From Forficula auricularia (taxonomy: Eukaryota > Arthropoda > Insecta > Dermaptera > Forficulidae): a DNA stretch of 64,000 bases. Under the pieces are notes generated by a model, which was not told where the DNA came from, made no database searches, and saw nothing but the letters and a program-made list of their open reading frames with translations. The position numbers were made by a program, and so were the translations under genes. Location: contig JALMQS010000816.1 of the NCBI GenBank assembly GCA_024734495.1, forward strand, positions 9,509,533 to 9,573,532, given 5' to 3'. This document shows, piece after piece, positions 11,666-23,291 of the stretch (position 1 is its first letter; each line of letters begins with the position of its first letter).

Positions 11666-11668
<3 letters not shown>
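10717..11668 (-). repeat. 5' LTR (right copy, 952 bp)
   Basis: It is bounded by TG…CA in + orientation (TGTAGG at 10717, CCCACA ending 11668). It contains about three tandem copies of a roughly 60-bp unit (gagccagttagggctccttgg…) at 11045-11240, which both LTRs share. The right end abuts (TA)n and then a decayed Penelope-like sequence. Confidence 0.85.
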
Positions 11669-11699
<31 letters not shown>

Positions 11700-12350
11700 T
11701 GTTCGAGACTGTTTGACCTTCATCATCAGTCTTAATTAGAATTATTTCATCTGTTATTTCTCATAGGGTCAAATACCCGATTGTATGTAGAAATTTCGTT
11801 TTGTTGTTTTAGCAAGCTAAATAAGCGATTAACCATTTTTTGGAAATACCGACCTTTATATTATATATACCTAGATATATATGCAATCCTTCGACTCGAG
11901 TTTTTTTTTAACAAATAGGAATCTGGGTTTTCCCTTTTTTTTCTTCCGGTCTTTTTACATTTTTGAATACATTCAAACAAATTACTTGTAATAATTCGAT
12001 TTTGCTATTTAAAAATTGATCTGAATTTTTATTATTAGGTACGATTTTAAGATTGCTAAAGATACAATTGCACTTATTAATTAATTAATTTTGGATCGCA
12101 TTCCACTTTAATTGATTTGATACCTGGGCCATCTTGAAATGAGTGGTTATTTAGATTCAGATTCTAAGCTAAAAAATTTTCAATTCTTAAAATCACGAAA
12201 ATATTCGGTTATTCAAATTTTTAAATTTCTCTCGGTAAATCGCCTCGCAGTCCCGTTCAGTCAGTTAATCTATAGATTCATCGGTTTATTTGAATCAAGG
12301 AGAGGACAACCTCATTGATTTCTCTCTATGAATCAACAACTCTCTGCTAC
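11669..12350 (-). mobile_element. Decayed Penelope-like element fragment
   Basis: Read on the minus strand, the order of features follows the better copy at 51393-52768. There is an end with a pore-like GAGGACAACCTC…CAACAACTCTCTGCTACTTTC, then decayed GIY-YIG text (DCEAIY… near 12240), then a ribozyme-like CTGATGATGA at about 11723-11733, then (TA)n. Stops and indels break any frame. The LTR element is inserted in its TA tract. Confidence 0.6.
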
Positions 12351-13389
12351 TTTCAGCAAAACAAAATCTTTTCAATGAATTACAAATATTTTGACATTTA
12401 AACGAACTACGACCTTTTGTTCTTGAGTTATGGTCGGAATGCGTACAGAGCGACAAAAACAGATAAATTCATGATTAAAAATGATTTTTCTCAACATTTA
12501 AGAAATTTCTAAATACGATAAGCAAAATACAAAACAAAAAATTCGAGTTAATTTTTAAATAATTATTAGTTATTGAAACAATATTATTCGTGTATAAATA
12601 CGCTGAAGAAGCATAGTATAGACAAAGGTTATTAATAGTCTGATTTATTCTTAAATATCAATGTATTAAGCGATGAACTCTAATCCCTTTAAATAGACCA
12701 TTTGGAAAGGAGTCAATGATAAATATATAAATAGTAGGAAAAGGGAAGTTGTTATTTGGGGGCCATTTAATAAAAAATCATCAACATCATTAGAATATTA
12801 ATTTAATCATGAAGATGAAAGTATTAAATTAATAAAATATAATATAAACTTTGATACATCTTTGCAAATGAAGTTTAACTTGTGAATTTCAATCCCTAAT
12901 TCAGATTTCCCTTTAAAAATAACTATGTTCGACGGTTATTAATATAAAATACTAAAATATCAACTAGTTCTTAAAATAATATTATAATATTCTTACTTTT
13001 AAGTTTAGATTCAAATTAAGTTTTATTTAAAAATTGGCCAATATTAAACTTATAAACTTACGGTCCCAGCAAAAACGAAACCAGCGATCAGACTAATAAA
13101 TAAATGACCCGACTCATACGAAAAAGCGTATCCGCTCTTTTCTTATTTTATAGATTCTATCATGGGATCTTCGCGGATTAGATCAAATCAATAATTTTTC
13201 TTCAAAGCTTGCTTTGGGCTTAGCATGAATTACTCCAATTCCCAACCCTCTTTCGCTTCAAATTGGAGTATTGCAAAACTAATTCATTCCCTAACACATT
13301 TTGTGCACAACACGACTTTCACTTATAGCCTCCTCTTCTTTGAAATCATCCTTTCAATTTTTAAAATATATTAGGCATATATTCTAGTA
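12351..13389. other. Intron 1 stretch, no feature seen
   Basis: AT-rich with no coding potential and no clear repeat. Confidence 0.45.
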
Positions 13390-13951
13390 CAGTGTTCTTC
13401 AAACTTTGTCATCTCGCGGAACCCTTTTTTGAGATAATTTATTTATGGAACCCTGCGTTCAGTACACATCCAGATTTGATTTTAGAGGGGGAGGGGAGAG
13501 GTTGTATTAAGTATATCGTCACCCTATTTCAAGAATTAGGTAACTCCAAAAAAATTCATTTTTGAGATACCATAGCTAAAATACATTAGAATTGTTTTTC
13601 TTAACTGTAACAAAAATAATGTGTAATCATAATAAGCATTTTATTCAGATAAACACTTTAGGTAAATCGTTTTTTTCTACCATTTCTCAAGAACTTGAAA
13701 AATCAAGTTACCTAATTCTTATAACGGGGTGATAAAATGCCATTTTATGAACAAGGTGCGTCCCTGCCTTTGTTATAAAAACTTTATAATATAAGATATA
13801 AATTTGCATTTATTCAAACAAAAAGATAAATATTACATATAAAATATAGAGTATTTGTATTATACATCGAATTTCAGCATGTAGTCGCGGAAATCCTAAA
13901 GCGTTTGAGTGGAACACTACGATTCCGCGGAACACAGGTTGAAGAACACTG
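13390..13951. mobile_element. hAT-type MITE in intron 1
   Basis: TIRs CAGTGTTCTTCAAAC / GTTGAAGAACACTG with eight-base duplications TTCTAGTA and TTCGAGTA outside. 562 bp, no transposase. Confidence 0.75.
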
Positions 13952-14569
13952 TTCGAGTATTAGATATAAGCAGCTTTGATAGGTCCGAAAATTCAACCTG
14001 TGATTGAATACTACAATTTGTTACTTTGGTGGAGACCATGGGTTCCGTAGAATTTACCTTAGTCAATTTAACTTAGTCAATTTTTGAAGTCGCGCTTGGC
14101 GCGAGACCGATTACTATATTTTACCTGCTTCGCGTGGATAAAGTTAAAAAAAACAGCTTCAAATTTTTTGAAAATGGTCATCTGTTAATAATGATCTTAA
14201 TTGCAATTATACAAACTTCACTTTTGAAAATATCCTTTCACATTGATAAGTTCTCCCAAATACAGATATAAATCACAATGGAGATGATTTTAATTGACCT
14301 TTATTTATCTTCAGAAAAAATATTTATAGAATCGGGTTAGATCCAGTTCTATACACATCATTTTTAGCATTTCATTATTTTACAGATCCCTCACTTAGAA
14401 GTGAAGGATTGACGAAAACTCCCCATTTGTACATTTAAATGGATTTTGAAATATGGAAATATCTTTTGCATTTGATACGAAAAACACTGTTTTAACAGTA
14501 GTTTAAGTTCAGAGAATTTTTTGAGGAATAGGCATTTCGTTAATATTAACTCGGCTATTGGACGTTTCG

Positions 14570-14610
14570 TGGCCGGATTTGGCCCTCGGGCCGTACTTTG
14601 CCGTCCCCTG
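14570..14610 (-). repeat. Isolated hAT-type right end
   Basis: …ggccctcgggccgtactttg then ccgtcccctg looks like a terminal repeat (CAGGGGACGG… when read inverted), but no partner end was found. Similar lone ends lie at about 17120-17155 and 47165-47210. Confidence 0.4.
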
Positions 14611-16141
14611 GTCTAAGAAAACATCCTAAACGCTACACAAGCTCTTACTGTATATTAATTTTGGGATTTATAAAGAGAAAAATAATAATCCTTCTTTTTA
14701 TAAAATTATATAACAATAACAGAATTGCTAATCCAAATTTATTATAAAAATTAAATTATTTTTAAAAATTGTACATTAATCTTTAAATTGCTTAGCTAGT
14801 CATAATAGAGATTTTTTATTAAATGGATAAATAAATACAGCCAGTCATGCGTATTCGGGATTTTAGGATATTAAAATCCAATAAAACATTATATAAACAA
14901 AATAAATTGGCAAGTAAATTTAGATATTTAAAAAAATGATGTGGTCCTTCCCAAAGGCGGAATCATCTATTTTTGAGCCTTTTGGCTGGATGCAATTCTT
15001 CGTACGCAAATAACGTCCGGCAGAACATTGAACCGAGAATTTGAAGGCGGGTTGTTTTGACCTTGGAGTCCGCTCCCCCATTAAGATGCGATCGCCTTTC
15101 TCAAAGCTACAAACTTCGAAGATTTTCAAGAAATAATTTATTATGCTTTTATTCCAAACACCAGCCAACTAATCGTACTATATGTATCGTATTATAAGAA
15201 ATAAACATTATCGTTTATTATAATGTTGGTTTAATGACAGAAAATAAAATGATTCTATTTATTTGCTTAGCAAGCCAGGCTTGGTTTTCTATTAAAACTC
15301 TTGAAGCTGTAACGAGACACCAGAGTTTCAATCTCAATGGATTATTCGTACAAACAAGCAACAAAAAAGTAATTGGAGATAAACTAGATCAGTCCAAGGG
15401 AAAATTGACATCTTAAGATCGCTGTAACGTTTTCGAGGGGTGTGGAAAGATGCCAACTTGAGATGGCAAATGTGTGTTTATAAACGAAGCATCAACGCGT
15501 GCAACTACTTGACACGATACTTGAGCGATCAAATAAATATATCATTTTTTTTAAGATGAACTTAAGTTGGTCTCTGATTCTGTGTTTATCTTGTATGACC
15601 TTATTTTTCCTAAAAGGCTTAACTTGATAATTTAGCCGCTCATTTAATCGAAATAAAAAATATTTACGTTTAAATAAAGCAATAGTATATCTACATACAT
15701 TTGTTTACTATATATACATAATCAGTAATTACATTTTAAATTTTTATAATATAAATTTTTCTTCTTTTTTCAATCTTACATAATCAAAAGAAACTCTTCT
15801 CAGACATTAAAAAATTGTATTATTTCTAAAAATATATGTTTCGGGCCTTGACCAACCCATCTTCAGTTTTCTTTTGTCAAACATCGCAAAATCAAAAAAC
15901 AAAAACTTGAAAAATCAAGCGACAAAACATAAATATAATCTTTTGATATTTTTGTGTATAAATTGAAAATCCAAATTCACATTAATATGTTGCAAATTGA
16001 AGTGAAATCATTAATGCTTTTCTTGATTTACAGAGGAAATCTTTTTGAAGTGAAATCCAAAAAGCATTCAATGAAATTTCTAAATGTTGTAATTTAGTGT
16101 ATATCTCTATGTGGATAAAGAAATGTTATTCTTTATTGAAT
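14611..16141. other. Intron 1 stretch with one GC-richer island
   Basis: 14935-15170 is richer in GC and carries an 82-codon minus-strand frame (MAGVWNKSIINYFLKIFEVC…) without recognisable domain; a regulatory element is as likely as a small gene. The ribozyme-like core at 15825 lies here. Confidence 0.4.
15825..15875 (-). ncRNA. Hammerhead-like core
   Basis: AAAA, CUGAAGA, U, stem II GGGUU…GGCCC (with wobbles), GAAA, CAUAUAU, UUUU. Core bases are intact. Stem I is a short A/U helix, so this is weaker evidence than the other loci. Confidence 0.4.
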
Positions 16142-16740
16142 GACAAATCAAAAACGGACGTATATATGTAAAATTAAGGTTTTGTCTGTACATTGGTCCA
16201 AATCAAATTTTGGTTGCACGCGTTTCAAGCAAAGTTATGGACGAAAACACCCTCAACAAAATTCCTGTCTGTCTGTCTGTATGTTTCCGTGGGTTCCGCG
16301 AAAAGTTGCTCACGATTCACTTAAAAACGACTGAAGGGATTATTATGAAATTTCATATTTGCATCAGATGTCTTCTAACTTACGATTATAGTTATATACC
16401 GTTCTGATATTTTGACTCCAAAAGGGGGTTTAGGGGGGCTCACGAATGAAAATTATCAAATAACTCCTAAACTATTAACTCTATGGCAAGTTTTATAATG
16501 AACAAAGTTGTAGGGGATGTGATTTCTGACAACTTTTGTTCAAAAAAATTTCTCCCAAAAACCACCAAAAAAGGTGGAGGGGGGAATTCTTGCCCTTGGA
16601 ACAAACTCAACCAAATTTTGTATACATAATCTCTGGGCCTTTAGAGAGCTAGAAATGCAAAAACTAACCACCCAAAATGGGTTACATAATCTGTGGGTCA
16701 CTAGAAGGCTAGAAATGCAAAAACTGGGTGCGGGGGTGGA
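16142..16740 (+). repeat. Interspersed repeat, copy 1
   Basis: aaattaaggttttgtctgtac…, a (CTGT)n run, ttatgaaatttcatatttgc and the module ccaaccaaa…ctagaaatgcaaaaact. Shares 16160-16540 with 27352-27760 and the module with 29141-29895 and 44860-45130. Confidence 0.6.
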
Positions 16741-17070
16741 ATGGGGGTGGGATGAGAAGTGAGGCGGAGTAGGGTGGGGTGGCCCCATGCAGGGGGTGGT
16801 GCGGGGTGGATTCCAGGGGGCATAGTGGGGGTGGAGTCCAAGGGGCTAGGCGGGGGTGTGGTGCCGAGGGTTGGAGGGCACGGGGTGGGGTCCGGGGTGG
16901 TTGGGATGCGGTGTCCGAGGTGGGTGGGGTGCGATGGTGGTGTGGGGGCGAGGGTTGGGCATAGTGCGGCGGGTGGGGTGTTGGGTGGGTTTCGGGGGGT
17001 GGGGGTGGATAGGAGTTGGGGTTAGGGTGGGGTTCGAGGGCTGGGGGTCCAGGGGGCGTGCCCCCTGGCT
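16724..17070 (+). repeat. G-rich tract with extreme strand skew
   Basis: About 345 bp made of GGGGTGG-like words, with very few C on the + strand, ends at cagggggcgtgccccctgg. Many G runs of three to six satisfy G-quadruplex spacing. Frames across it are valine/glycine/tryptophan-rich artefacts. Confidence 0.75.
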
Positions 17071-17496
17071 AGCAAGAAAGCCGCCGAAGGTACATTACAT
17101 AAATGTTAAAAGCACAAAGTTAAAAGTTTGGCAGCACAGTGGTTGAAAACCACTGCTATAAAGGGTTGTATTTATTTGATTAATTTTAATCTGGATTAAA
17201 AACTGATTAAAAATTGCAAATTTATTTTCACACTCAAGATGCGAGGGCTTTATAAAACTTTTCGAATTTTTGGTTGATCGAATTTTAAATTATTTTTTCA
17301 TTCGTTTGTTTAAAGATTTTTTTTCTTTGACTTCTTTTGATTTTTTCCAAATTATTTTTGTATTAGGTCTATAAGCGTACAATACTCCTTTGATTTATTC
17401 CAAAAATAATTTTCATTTAAATTACTCACACTGGTCAACTAGTTAAGCTATTTTCAAGAATTTTTCCTGGGCCCTAATTAGTACACCAAAATTACA

Positions 17497-17556
17497 TGTT
17501 AAAAAAAAAAATCAGTCGAATAGAGAACCTCCTCCTTTTTTGAAGTCGGTTAAAAA
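17497..17556 (+). repeat. RTE-type LINE tail fragment
   Basis: An A run and cagtcgaatagagaacctcc…ttttttgaagtcggttaaa, identical in kind to the end of 20886-21229. Confidence 0.6.
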
Positions 17557-18336
17557 TGGGATTTTCAAAATGGATTCAACGGTACGCCACTCGATGGGGA
17601 TTATTTTTTTAGTTTAAGTTATAAAAGTTATACTTAAATTCATTAATAATATTCAAAGACTTGTTTAGTTTTTAATTTAACCCACCTGTTAGAAATAAAC
17701 AAAGAAAAATATATTAAATTTGATTAACAATAATCATCTCTTCTGATCGCTTCCGTGAAAAGTAACCGTAGTATACCTGATAATAGAGACGAAACTGTAA
17801 TGGAGACGAAAGTGTAAGCTTTAGAAGAGTGAAATAATTTCAAAATTAATTTCACTACTTTTTGAAATTAATCACTTCATTATGTAACATACAAACTTTC
17901 CTTCTTGATATATAGAGAGAAGAAGATGATGTTTATATCAAATATTTTTTATTAATTGATCTCATATAAAATTACTAATTAATTAATTGTTTCAAAGATC
18001 ACCATTCTTTTACTTTTCAATTCAATTATTTTTTTTTTGCTAATGATCAAAGTCATTAAATTTCACAAATTCCTTTCCTGTTCATTTAAAATCAACAGCA
18101 AGTTTTCATAAATTAAATTTTATATATTCATAATAATTGCAAAGGTTTATTCATTTAAATTGAATCATATATTTTTAATTTTATTAAATGTTTTATCTTG
18201 AACTTAGACCATTCTCACTGAACAACATCTATTGAAAAATTAACAAAAATTTCAAAAATAATTTTAAAGTTACAATATTTTTTTTTTCATTTACCTATTA
18301 TCATTGGAATAACAATATTTGTAATTTTGATTCTAG

Positions 18337-18420
18337 GTTCCTTGGAGTAAAAGTAATATAAGTTCTTCATACGGAAGTTCCAACACCTACTCAAAGCCAG
18401 AAAGTTCATCAAGTTCCCAG
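18337..18420 (+). CDS. Exon 2 of the serine-rich gene
   Basis: An 84-nt exon lies between the acceptor ttctag|GTT and the donor CAG|gtataa. It encodes 28 codons beginning VPWSKSNISSSYGSSNTYSK and ending SSSSSQ. It is in phase 0 at both ends, so it joins exon 1 (…LLRTK) and exon 3 (YDSSYRRYGSG…) without disturbing the frame. Its Ser/Tyr/Gly composition is continuous with the start of exon 3, which is the main reason for accepting so short an exon. It could be a cassette exon because skipping it also keeps frame. No transcript evidence is available here. Confidence 0.72.
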
Positions 18421-18689
18421 GTATAAAAAGACTATTTTAATACATAAATTAATATAGCTCAACGTGAATCGAATTAGTTGATAGAAAAAAAGATAAAAAG
18501 AGAAATTTTTTAATAATTCTCTTTTACATATATATTTAAAACAAAAGTGTAAATAGAAAAGATAGTCATAATTAAAAACTTTGATAAGTTTCTGTAGAAA
18601 TATAATGAATAGATAGAAAAAGCTAAAAACTAAAAGATTAGGCAAACACAGTTTCAATGTAAAATATCATCATTTCTCCTACTTCTTCT

Positions 18690-18957
18690 TTGAGTGCCAT
18701 ACCCGAAACGGGTGTCGGCGCCTCTCTACATATACCTGTGCTGAGTGTGTTTAGTTGTTTTACACAGATATACGGGACCTACTTTTTACGCCGGTTTCGA
18801 ACGGCTAATTTGGAGAGGTCACTTGGGAATTATACTCTTCGTAGGTTGCCATTACTTTCCAAGAGGAGGCGACTGCAAATATCTATCTGCCGAGACTCGG
18901 TCTCGAACCAGCGATCTACGAGTCAGGTCCCAACACTCTACCCACTGACCCACATTC
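18690..18957 (-). mobile_element. tRNA-derived SINE
   Basis: On the minus strand an A box (GTCAGTGGGTAGAG) at about 18936-18952 is followed by a B box GGTTCGAGACC at 18899-18909, then a body of about 200 bp. This is the internal pol III promoter of a tRNA-derived SINE. Moderate GC stands out against the intron. Confidence 0.65.
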
Positions 18958-19259
18958 TCCTACTACTGTCGCTAATAACTTGAATGCCATTTTCTTTTTA
19001 ATTCTAATTTTAAATGGGTCAAACAAGAAGAAACTTCCAAAATCACGTTTTCATCCGATTTCAATCATATTTTACTTTTTAAAGATAGCATTCGTACAAA
19101 ATTTTAAGTTTCTAGCCCCAGTAGTTCTGGAGAAATCGTGATTTCACTTCTTTAAAAATGAATTAATAAAAAAAACTTTCTCAGCAATAATTTACTCCTT
19201 AAAACTTACTTCATTATTCTGAACATCTTTTGTATTTACACTTTTGTTATAGAATTAAT

Positions 19260-19279
19260 GGGGGGGGGGGGGGGGGGGG
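19260..19279. repeat. Poly(G) run of 20
   Basis: Twenty consecutive G in an AT-rich intron, possibly collapsed or extended by sequencing. Confidence 0.85.
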
Positions 19280-19904
19280 TGGTGACTTATAGCCAAATGA
19301 GAATTTTAAAATCAGATTTTAATTCTGAATATCTTTTGTATTTCGTCGGCTTAGAGTGTAAAACTGCTAACTCCATTTTTTATCAAATATGACATATTAA
19401 TACCGTTCGAAATAAAAGAGATGCAGCATCATCCAAGTAAAACTGCTACTTAAAATTACGATCGTAAGTTGTAGAAAAAAAATGTGAAAAATATTTTTTT
19501 CCATAACAACAATATTAAATTTTGTTTGTTTTTCTCTCCCCTGTAAAATTTCCTTGTACAATTTTGTTATAAAATTAATGGATGAAAAACTTATAGCAAA
19601 ATGAGAATTTTTACATCAGATTTTCAATTTAACAAAAAACAAAAAAAAAATCGTGTCTCTGTACCCTTTTCAGGGGTGAGGTATAGTCACATAGTGTGAA
19701 AAAGTCATTTTTTTAACGAAAATGTATTTAGGTCGAATCAAAGGTTTTAATAGATATGTTTATATTGCATGATCATCAAAAAAATGATTTTTTTAAAAAT
19801 TCTACAATCAATAATAAAATCTTTGGCTGATTTTTATGTTATTTACCCAATAAGGTCCTCATTTACGCTCCATTCATTTTGGGTAACTTATTTTTGCCCC
19901 ATTT

Positions 19905-20412
19905 ATCTCGCAGGATCCTACAGAGTAATTGTAGAAGATACAAGGTGGGACATAAAGATCTTCCACATTTTGAAGATGTATAAAAAATGAAAAAATTTAA
20001 CTAGAAAAAAATAGAATATATTTTTGAAAAGAACATAAAATAATGTTTTTTTAAATGTGTTTTAAACAAACAAGAGACTAGAAATGCAAAAACTAACCAC
20101 CCAAAATGGGGAGGAAGGTCGAAAATTCTAGCCCTTTTGACCAAACTCAACTAAATTTTTAATATATATTCTGTGGACCCCCAGAAGGCTAGAAATAAAA
20201 AAACAACCAAATTTTGTATACATAGTTTGTTTGAAAGGGCTATAATTTTCATTCCCCCCCCTCCTTTTTTTTGTCTGATAATGTTTAAAACACATTAAAA
20301 AAAATATTTTATGTTCTTTTTAAAAATATATTCAGTTTTTTTTTTAGTTAATTTTTTTTTCATTTTTTATACCTCTTCAAACTATGGTAGATCTTTATGC
20401 CCCCCTGTATTA
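19905..20412. mobile_element. Foldback element with GGTGGG…ATAAAGATC ends (copy 1)
   Basis: Left arm caaggtgggacataaagatc…ttttaaac and right mirror …tagatctttatgccccc flank 20080-20270, where inner units (ctagaaatgcaaaaactaac…) occur. Same family as 29141-29895. Confidence 0.65.
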
Positions 20413-20490
20413 TAGAATCAGCTAAGATTTAATTATTTTGATTTTTTTACCCGATTCTAACTGTTATTATATTTATGTATCTCACAGTAC

Positions 20491-20879
20491 AAAAATAATT
20501 TTTAAGAAAAAAATAAAAACCGACTTCAAAAATTAAATGCAACAAATAAAATACACTAAAAGGTATAAAATAATTATTATCTTATTTAGTTACAACTAAA
20601 CGACGAAATATTAACATGAAATTACTTTTTGAAGTCGGTGCCAAACTAACTATACCTATAAGCGAGCATACCCTCCAAACGGACTAAGTAAGATCCGTCG
20701 AGTGCGATTCATAAAAGCTATATGTTTGGCACCAACTTCAAAAAGTAATTTCATGTTAATATTTCGTCGTTTAGTTGTAACTAAATAAGATAATAATTAT
20801 TTTATATCTTTTAGTGTATTTTATTTGTTGCATTTAATTTTTGAAGTCGGTTTTTATTTTTTTCTTAAAAATTATTTTT
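20491..20879. repeat. 389-bp almost perfect palindrome in intron 2
   Basis: Arms 20491-20648 and 20723-20879 (about 157 bp) differ at about two positions, separated by 74 bp that contain no repeat. Arms hold accgacttcaaaaa, the RTE tail motif. In a pre-mRNA this would form a long perfect double strand. Confidence 0.82.
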
Positions 20880-20885
20880 ATTTTT

Positions 20886-21229
20886 CTCTTTTTAGTGATG
20901 TTATTAATAGTGATCATATCATCAGAACTTGACCAAATTAATATGACACCATCCCTAAGACACCCCCTTTCGGATAAAAAAAGAACCATCGAAATCGGTT
21001 CATAAACAAGAGAGGTTAGGTCTAAACAAACCTAATAAAAAAGGTCTAATACCTATGAAAAAAATTCGAAAAAAAATGGGACCAATCGGAAGCTAGACTG
21101 GACCCAATGCAAAAAAAATTTCAAAATCGGTTGAGAATTGGCGGAGATATGAGGTAACATAGGCACAAAAAAAAAAAAAAAAAATTCAGTCGAATAGAGA
21201 ACCTCCTCCTTTTTTGAAGTCGGTTAAAG
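20886..21229 (+). mobile_element. 3' end of an RTE-type LINE
   Basis: 3' UTR-like text (…aaaatcggttgagaattggcggagatatgaggtaacata…), an A run, then cagtcgaatagagaacctcc and tccttttttgaagtcggtt. This tail is very common in insect genomes as the end of RTE elements. No coding part remains in frame. Confidence 0.65.
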
Positions 21230-22164
21230 ATTTAATTTGATTAACTTTTTACCTCCTTCCCCAATTTTTATTAAATTATTTTAGCCCCATTTATTGCAGG
21301 GTCATAAAGATTCACTTTGGAAAATTTGGTCTATATTATTCAAAGATTTAATCAGATTTTTTCCTTCAAAAGAATAAACGTTAAATTTGCATGATTCAAT
21401 TTCAATCAACATCGAGAAATCTCTTCATCTTATGTATATAATGACTAAATATAAAATTTTGTTTAAAATTTTGTCGAAATTAGACAAATATGATCAGTTT
21501 TTGAGGCAGATCTCAACAATACTATATTTTGAACACAGACCCATCCATTCACCCACTATAATAGACATTTTCAAAAAATAACTGAGATCGCCGGAATTCA
21601 ATGAAGAGTCATCAACTGCTCAAGTCCTTGCCGGAGAGCGTAGATTTTGGCTTTGCGATGTTCACAATTCCAGTCGCATGGGATTGTTGTGGGGAGTGAA
21701 CTTTGGACCCTACACTAGAGAGTAATAGTTATTGTACAAGCACCTAATAGTTAAAAGGGAAATCCTAGAAGGATCCAATTGAAGGATATCTTCCAATTCG
21801 ATTAAACAAGTCTGAGCTTGTTTTCTAACCTCTTGTTATATAGAATAAATCTATTCTAATTCCTAATATTATAAACTCTAACTAAATACATGTATTAAAA
21901 GAAAATATCTTTTAAGTAATCTTTTATATAGTTTATACGTAGTTTACGAGAAAGGGTAGATGGTAATTAATTATTATTTTTTACTATATAATCCTCGTAT
22001 TATTATAATTCATTTATTCTAGACCTTAATTAATGCCTTGTATTCACTGAATTTTTTCAACAAACTCGAATGAGCATTTTTGAGCAATTTCCCAAAAAAC
22101 AATAAAAAAAAACGCTTTTTTTTCATTCGTGATTACAATACTTCCTATGGTAAAGTAAAAACAG

Positions 22165-22812
22165 ACACACGGTATATATGGGGCATTCTACACCAATTAT
22201 TTTCTGATTTTTCATTGAAATGAAATTTTCTCATCTTGTAGTGTGTATCGAAAGAAGCTTCTGTGCCTTTGCCCAATTTTCGGACTAGTAGATCGCGAGT
22301 TATGAATATTTGATTATTCTTGAAAATTCGAGAGACACTTTATTACAAAGTGAATAACTTTGTCAAAAATAAATCAATTTCAATTTTTTTTCTCAAAATC
22401 ACCTGTTTCTTAAGCGCCATGCACTTTATGGAAAAATATCTAAAAAAATTTCAAAACATCTTTAGCTAAGTATTTCGGAATAAATAATTAAAATCCTTTT
22501 TTTCAAACTCGCGACGAGGGGTGGACCGCGACCTAAAATCGTTTACACCTACTTCCATTTTCATTTCCAAGTAGAAGACAATAGATTATCTAATGAATTC
22601 CAAAATAATTCCAAATAATTCCAAAGATGGTGTACACCTAATTCCAATCACGGTTCAACCGCGACTCGCGATCTACTTATTTGTCGAAAAATTTGGGCAA
22701 AAGCGGAGAAAGCTTCTTTTAATGCACACTACAAGATGAGAAAGTTTCATTCGAATCAAAAATCCGAAAATATTTCGACAGTCGGTTTTGGCGTGAAATG
22801 CCCCAAATATAT
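22165..22812. mobile_element. Foldback element in intron 2
   Basis: atatatggggcattctacac… to …tgggcaaaagcggag is matched inverted at 22670-22812 (gaaatgccccaaatatatg). Arms about 140 bp. The centre contains ggttcaaccgcgactcgcg-like repeats and no frame. Confidence 0.65.
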
Positions 22813-23291
22813 GAATAAATTTATTATGTACATTAATATAATATTACATAGGTATCTATATAATTTGATTAATGAAAATTGTTTAAATATTTTTCAAGTT
22901 TGTACGCTATATATCTGTATATATAATCAAGAGTTAGAAGAAGGAATAAACACCAAAAAATGATTTTTTTGTTCGTTTGTTATTGGTAATTTAATTATTA
23001 AATTATTATCCATAATTATTAAATCACTTAACCTTAAAATTGTTGGGTAAGAACATTAATTAATTAATTTAACATTTTTAATTTATTAATGTCAGGAACA
23101 AATAAACAATTCAATTTTTAGGTACTTTATTTTTTAATTATTCACAAATTTAGTTTTTGGATTTGTTTCCTTCTTTTAACTTTCGATTCAATTATAACAA
23201 CTTTCAATTCTTTTATTTTTAAATTAAAATGTACTTAATATGATTGAATTAAACTAAAATAAATAATTTGTTTTTGTTTTGTTTTTTTCAG

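Larger units (their letters stand above)
6795..11668 (-). mobile_element. Young LTR retrotransposon, gag-only (pol deleted), minus strand
   Basis: Two direct repeats of about 950 bp flank 2.97 kb of internal DNA containing a gag frame on the minus strand. The right copy is complete from TG at 10717 to CA at 11668. The left copy is intact from 6831 to 7749 and begins in an assembly gap. The copies differ at only a handful of positions over 916-919 bp, so the insertion is recent. On the minus strand, 5 nt inside the 5' LTR (right copy) there is a primer-binding-site-like TGGGGGCTCAGCCGGGAT, close to the proline-tRNA type. No protease, reverse transcriptase or integrase is present and no polypurine tract precedes the 3' LTR, so an internal deletion removed them. 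The element sits in a TA microsatellite, so the target duplication cannot be read. Confidence 0.85.

Noticed and set aside
16759..17146. Frames rich in Gly/Val/Trp/Arg
   Set aside because: Products of the G-rich tract; no start context or protein-like features.
18899..18952. A functional tRNA gene on the minus strand
   Set aside because: A and B boxes are present but no acceptor stem or anticodon arm of a full cloverleaf; it is a SINE head.
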